DNA of 64,000 bases from Bacteroides fragilis (lineage in GTDB: Bacteria > Bacteroidota > Bacteroidia > Bacteroidales > Bacteroidaceae), in assembly GCF_002849695.1 (NCBI RefSeq), contig NZ_CP018937.1, positions 2,790,001-2,854,000 of the forward strand, given 5' to 3'. The notes beneath the pieces were generated by a model. The model was not told the DNA's origin, made no database searches, and saw only the letters and a program-made list of their open reading frames with translations. The translations under genes and the position numbers were made by a program. Below are positions 61,493-64,000 of this stretch, piece by piece (position 1 is the first letter of the stretch; each line of letters begins with the position of its first letter).

Positions 61493-63007
61493 TCAGAACC
61501 TGAATTTAGGGTTTTCCGGTTCGGTATGCGACTCTTCCATCAACTTCGTCAGTTTCCGGACAATTTCCGGATATTCGCCTGCCACATCGTGCTCTTCCCT
61601 GAGATCCTTCTCCAGATCATATAACTTCATTGTAGAGTTTCCCTTCCGGATATTGTCGATAATTCCCTTCCACTTACCCATACGAATGGCTTTCAGACCG
61701 ATCACCGGATCGGGATATTCCCAATACAGATATGCATGTTCTTTCTGCTGTCCGGTCTTGCCGAGCAAAGTGGGCAGGAAACTGATTCCGTCAGTCGGCG
61801 GACAATCAACCTTCACAATATCCGCCAAAGTAGGCATCACATCCTGAAATCCGCAAATGTGATCGCTTTGAGTGGAAGGTTTGATCTTTCCGGGCCAGGT
61901 AACAATGGCAGGTATCCGTATTCCCCCTTCATGAACAAAACATTTTCCCCAGCCATACTCCGACTTGAAAGGGCCTCCGCTATCGAACCACGGTGAATCG
62001 CTTCCGCCATTAAAGGTTGGACCATTATCGGAAGTGAACATGATAATGGTATTATCATACAAATGATCTGCCTTGAGTTTCTCTATCAGTCTACCGATCT
62101 GTTCGTCGAAGTAGCTGATCATGGCAGCATAAGTCGCATGTGGATACCGGCAAGGCATATATCCGGCTTTCCCGGTGTAAGGCGCCTCGTCTCCAAACTT
62201 TTCGACATAGTGTTTCACCCATTTCTCCGGTGCCTGTAATGACACATGCGGAAGCGGAGTAGTCCACATCAAAAAGAAAGGCTTCTTCTTGTTCTGTCCG
62301 ACAAACGAAATCAGCTCATCAAAAATAAGGTCATTGGCATACTCCTTCTGTGAAAATTTGGCATAACTGGCTTCATCGCGGGGATCTGTTCCGGGATCCA
62401 GCCGGGCAGTGTGAGGGTCAAGAACTTTATTGTTCAGATATACACGGTCTTCATCCTTATACAGAAAGGCCGGATAGTAACTGTGCGCTTGCCGCTGACA
62501 GTTATATCCGTAAAAACTGTCGAATCCCTGTTTATTGGGAGTACCCTCCGATCCCGGAGCACCCAATCCCCATTTCCCGTAACATCCGGTGACATACCCC
62601 GCCTGCTGCATCATCCTTCCGATAGTCATCGTATTGGCCTTCAGAGGATACTGTCCCTCCAGACTCGGATGCACATACATGGAGTCATAGTTCATGATAG
62701 CTCCCCGGTATGCCATTTCATCATTGGCCCGTATCTGTGCATGTCCCGAATGCATACCTGTCATCAGCACACAGCGTGCCGGTGCCGAAACAGGCGATCC
62801 GGTATAGTGCTGGGTGAAACTGATGCCGTCTTTACACAAACGGTCGATGTTCGGCGTTTCTATTTTCTCCGAACCATAACAACCGATATCCCCGTAACCC
62901 AAATCATCCATAATGATATATATGACATTGGGGCGAGATTCTTTCACCTGGCTTTTGGCCGATAAAGCAAATATAGATAGTCCGATATAGATTTCTATTC
63001 TTTTCAT
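61493..63007 (-). CDS. family S1 sulfatase, serine type with SAPAR core
   Basis: 504 residues, signal peptide about 1-19. VIYIIMDDLGYGDIGCYG carries the metal Asp pair; the formylglycine site reads S74-A-P-A-R78 followed by CVLMTGMHSGH, so the fourth motif position is Ala rather than the more common Ser. Other motifs are GCYGKWGLG, IIMFTSDNGPTFNGG and EGGIRIPAIVTWPG. It is similar in layout to the sulfatase at 48741 and probably acts on a related sulfated sugar. It follows the GH20 gene by 15 nt, so the two form an operon. Confidence 0.92.
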   Translation of the reverse strand: MKRIEIYIGLSIFALSAKSQVKESRPNVIYIIMDDLGYGDIGCYGSEKIETPNIDRLCKDGISFTQHYTGSPVSAPARCVLMTGMHSGHAQIRANDEMAYRGAIMNYDSMYVHPSLEGQYPLKANTMTIGRMMQQAGYVTGCYGKWGLGAPGSEGTPNKQGFDSFYGYNCQRQAHSYYPAFLYKDEDRVYLNNKVLDPHTARLDPGTDPRDEASYAKFSQKEYANDLIFDELISFVGQNKKKPFFLMWTTPLPHVSLQAPEKWVKHYVEKFGDEAPYTGKAGYMPCRYPHATYAAMISYFDEQIGRLIEKLKADHLYDNTIIMFTSDNGPTFNGGSDSPWFDSGGPFKSEYGWGKCFVHEGGIRIPAIVTWPGKIKPSTQSDHICGFQDVMPTLADIVKVDCPPTDGISFLPTLLGKTGQQKEHAYLYWEYPDPVIGLKAIRMGKWKGIIDNIRKGNSTMKLYDLEKDLREEHDVAGEYPEIVRKLTKLMEESHTEPENPKFRF

Positions 63008-63022
63008 GATTGGTTTCTTTTT

Positions 63023-64000
63023 TTAGTCCCATTTATAGTTTACATCTACCTCTTTTTTCAAGGCAGGACCGAATGCATATCCCTGCCGTTCGAACCATGG
63101 CTGTTTCAGAAGAACTTTACCGTAAAACTCATCGAAACTTAACGGTTTGCCGGAATACCACATTTGTTCGGCAAGTGCGAGAATACGCGGAAAGACACGA
63201 CGGTCAATCCTATCTTCCGTCACTCCATCGTCTGTCCACAATGCAGAACTCATTCCGAGGATCAGTGGATTTTCTTCCTGCCGCCTATAGGACGGATTAT
63301 GCAGATATACGTCCTCCAGATCGAAAGTGCGGTCCTTGTCGTATCCCCTCCAAGGAGTTAGGGGAAAGTTGAGATAGGTGTAATAGTTCGTACCGCAAAT
63401 CACCGGGTAATTATGCCTGACAGCGTTCTTCAAAGCCAGATCCTTATGTCCTCTCCAGTTCCACCACTGTATAACCACATTATCCGGCAACGGATAACCG
63501 TCTTTATAAATCACATCTCCCCAAAAGATTGCCTTTCGCCCTTTCCGCTTCAGGTAATCTGCCATTTGGGCCGAGAACCATAATTGCAGGTCATGGCTGC
63601 CTTTTAATTTTTCTTTCGCAATCCGTGCCTGGCAATCCATACATTTATCCCAGTTTCCTTTAGGTGCTTCATCGCCTCCGAGATGAATATAGACGGACGG
63701 AAACATCCGGCACACTTCGTCCAGTACATTCTGCAGGAAAGTGAGTGTATTATCTTTGCCCGCGCAAAAAATATTCTGTGTAAAACCGCTTTGGGGTACT
63801 TTCACCGGAATGTTGAAACATCCCAACCCAGGATACGCATTGAGCGCCGCCTCGGCATGTCCGGGCATGTCGATCTCGGGAACAACCGTAATGCCTCGAT
63901 CCGCCGCATAGCCGACAATCTCTTTCACCTCTTCCTGAGAGTAGAAGCCCTGTTGCTCCGGTCCCTGTCCTACGAAAGCTCCGATCCGAGTCAGGAGCGG
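63023..64000 (-). CDS. GH20 beta-N-acetylhexosaminidase (5' end off window)
   Basis: The reverse frame is open from the window edge to the stop at 63023, giving 325 residues of the catalytic barrel and C-terminus. It begins PLLTRIGAFVGQGPEQQ, so the N-terminal domain and signal sequence lie to the right. Visible motifs are VVPEIDMPGHAEAALNAYP, the catalytic Asp-Glu pair in IHLGGDEAPKGNWDKC, and VIQWWNWRGHKDLA. It is the third GH20 in the window and ends about 15 nt before the sulfatase gene, a GH20-then-sulfatase order opposite to that at 46756-44420. No C-terminal discoidin domain is present. Confidence 0.93.
   Translation of the reverse strand, partial: PLLTRIGAFVGQGPEQQGFYSQEEVKEIVGYAADRGITVVPEIDMPGHAEAALNAYPGLGCFNIPVKVPQSGFTQNIFCAGKDNTLTFLQNVLDEVCRMFPSVYIHLGGDEAPKGNWDKCMDCQARIAKEKLKGSHDLQLWFSAQMADYLKRKGRKAIFWGDVIYKDGYPLPDNVVIQWWNWRGHKDLALKNAVRHNYPVICGTNYYTYLNFPLTPWRGYDKDRTFDLEDVYLHNPSYRRQEENPLILGMSSALWTDDGVTEDRIDRRVFPRILALAEQMWYSGKPLSFDEFYGKVLLKQPWFERQGYAFGPALKKEVDVNYKWD

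Overview
The window is chromosomal DNA of a Bacteroides species (Bacteroidales). The evidence is repeated use of the Bacteroides promoter consensus (-33 TTTG, -7 TAnnTTTG), two TonB-dependent receptors, PUL-type sulfatases and glycoside hydrolases, a Rho factor with a long low-complexity insertion, and PcfJ/PcfK-type genes of a Bacteroidales conjugative element. I cannot fix the species without a search; the B. fragilis / B. thetaiotaomicron group fits best.

Layout. 1-3414: leftward operon of small genes from an integrated conjugative element (DUF3873-like, PcfJ-like, PcfK-like and unknowns). 3415-4682: about 1.2 kb without a convincing gene, rich in inverted repeats, probably the element's end plus the rho leader. 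4683-16198: rightward core genes: rho, two TPR-containing sensor kinases (the first frameshifted, the second lacking its phosphoacceptor histidine), a MATE pump, ffh, a deletion remnant of a thioredoxin-like gene, folD and a CapA-like lipoprotein. tRNA-His lies at 16278-16353. 16505-25907: leftward eight-gene operon (TonB receptor, DUF4876 lipoprotein, DUF6850 barrel, OB-fold-like lipoprotein, PepSY-type membrane protein, ABC ATPase, ABC permease, DUF4857), which I take to be an uncharacterised uptake and efflux system. 26332-38552: a DUF2807 repeat protein, dnaX, a DivIC-like gene, a LytTR/TonB/DUF2141 module, an OmpH/Skp-like lipoprotein, pepD, a nuclease/phosphatase-family protein and an MscS channel. 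38552-64000: a host-glycan region with three sulfatases, three GH20 enzymes, a GH2 beta-galactosidase, a GH29 fucosidase, a parallel beta-helix/PDZ protein and a membrane-anchored AraC regulator. A fructose-6-phosphate aldolase-like enzyme, class I FBP aldolase, gpmA and a double ABC ATPase are mixed in.

How it fits together. Sulfatases, hexosaminidases, beta-galactosidase and fucosidase together suit stepwise desulfation and trimming of sulfated, fucosylated host glycans such as mucin O-glycans. No SusC/SusD pair is present. The sugar-phosphate enzymes could feed the released sugars into glycolysis. The regulator at 52155-55073 has the sensor architecture of hybrid two-component systems but no kinase or receiver.

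Most noteworthy: a family of seven large extragenic palindromes (CACCACAGAG... type), the eight-gene TonB/DUF operon, the damaged kinase pair, the kinase-less regulator, and the hairpin-rich end of the conjugative element.
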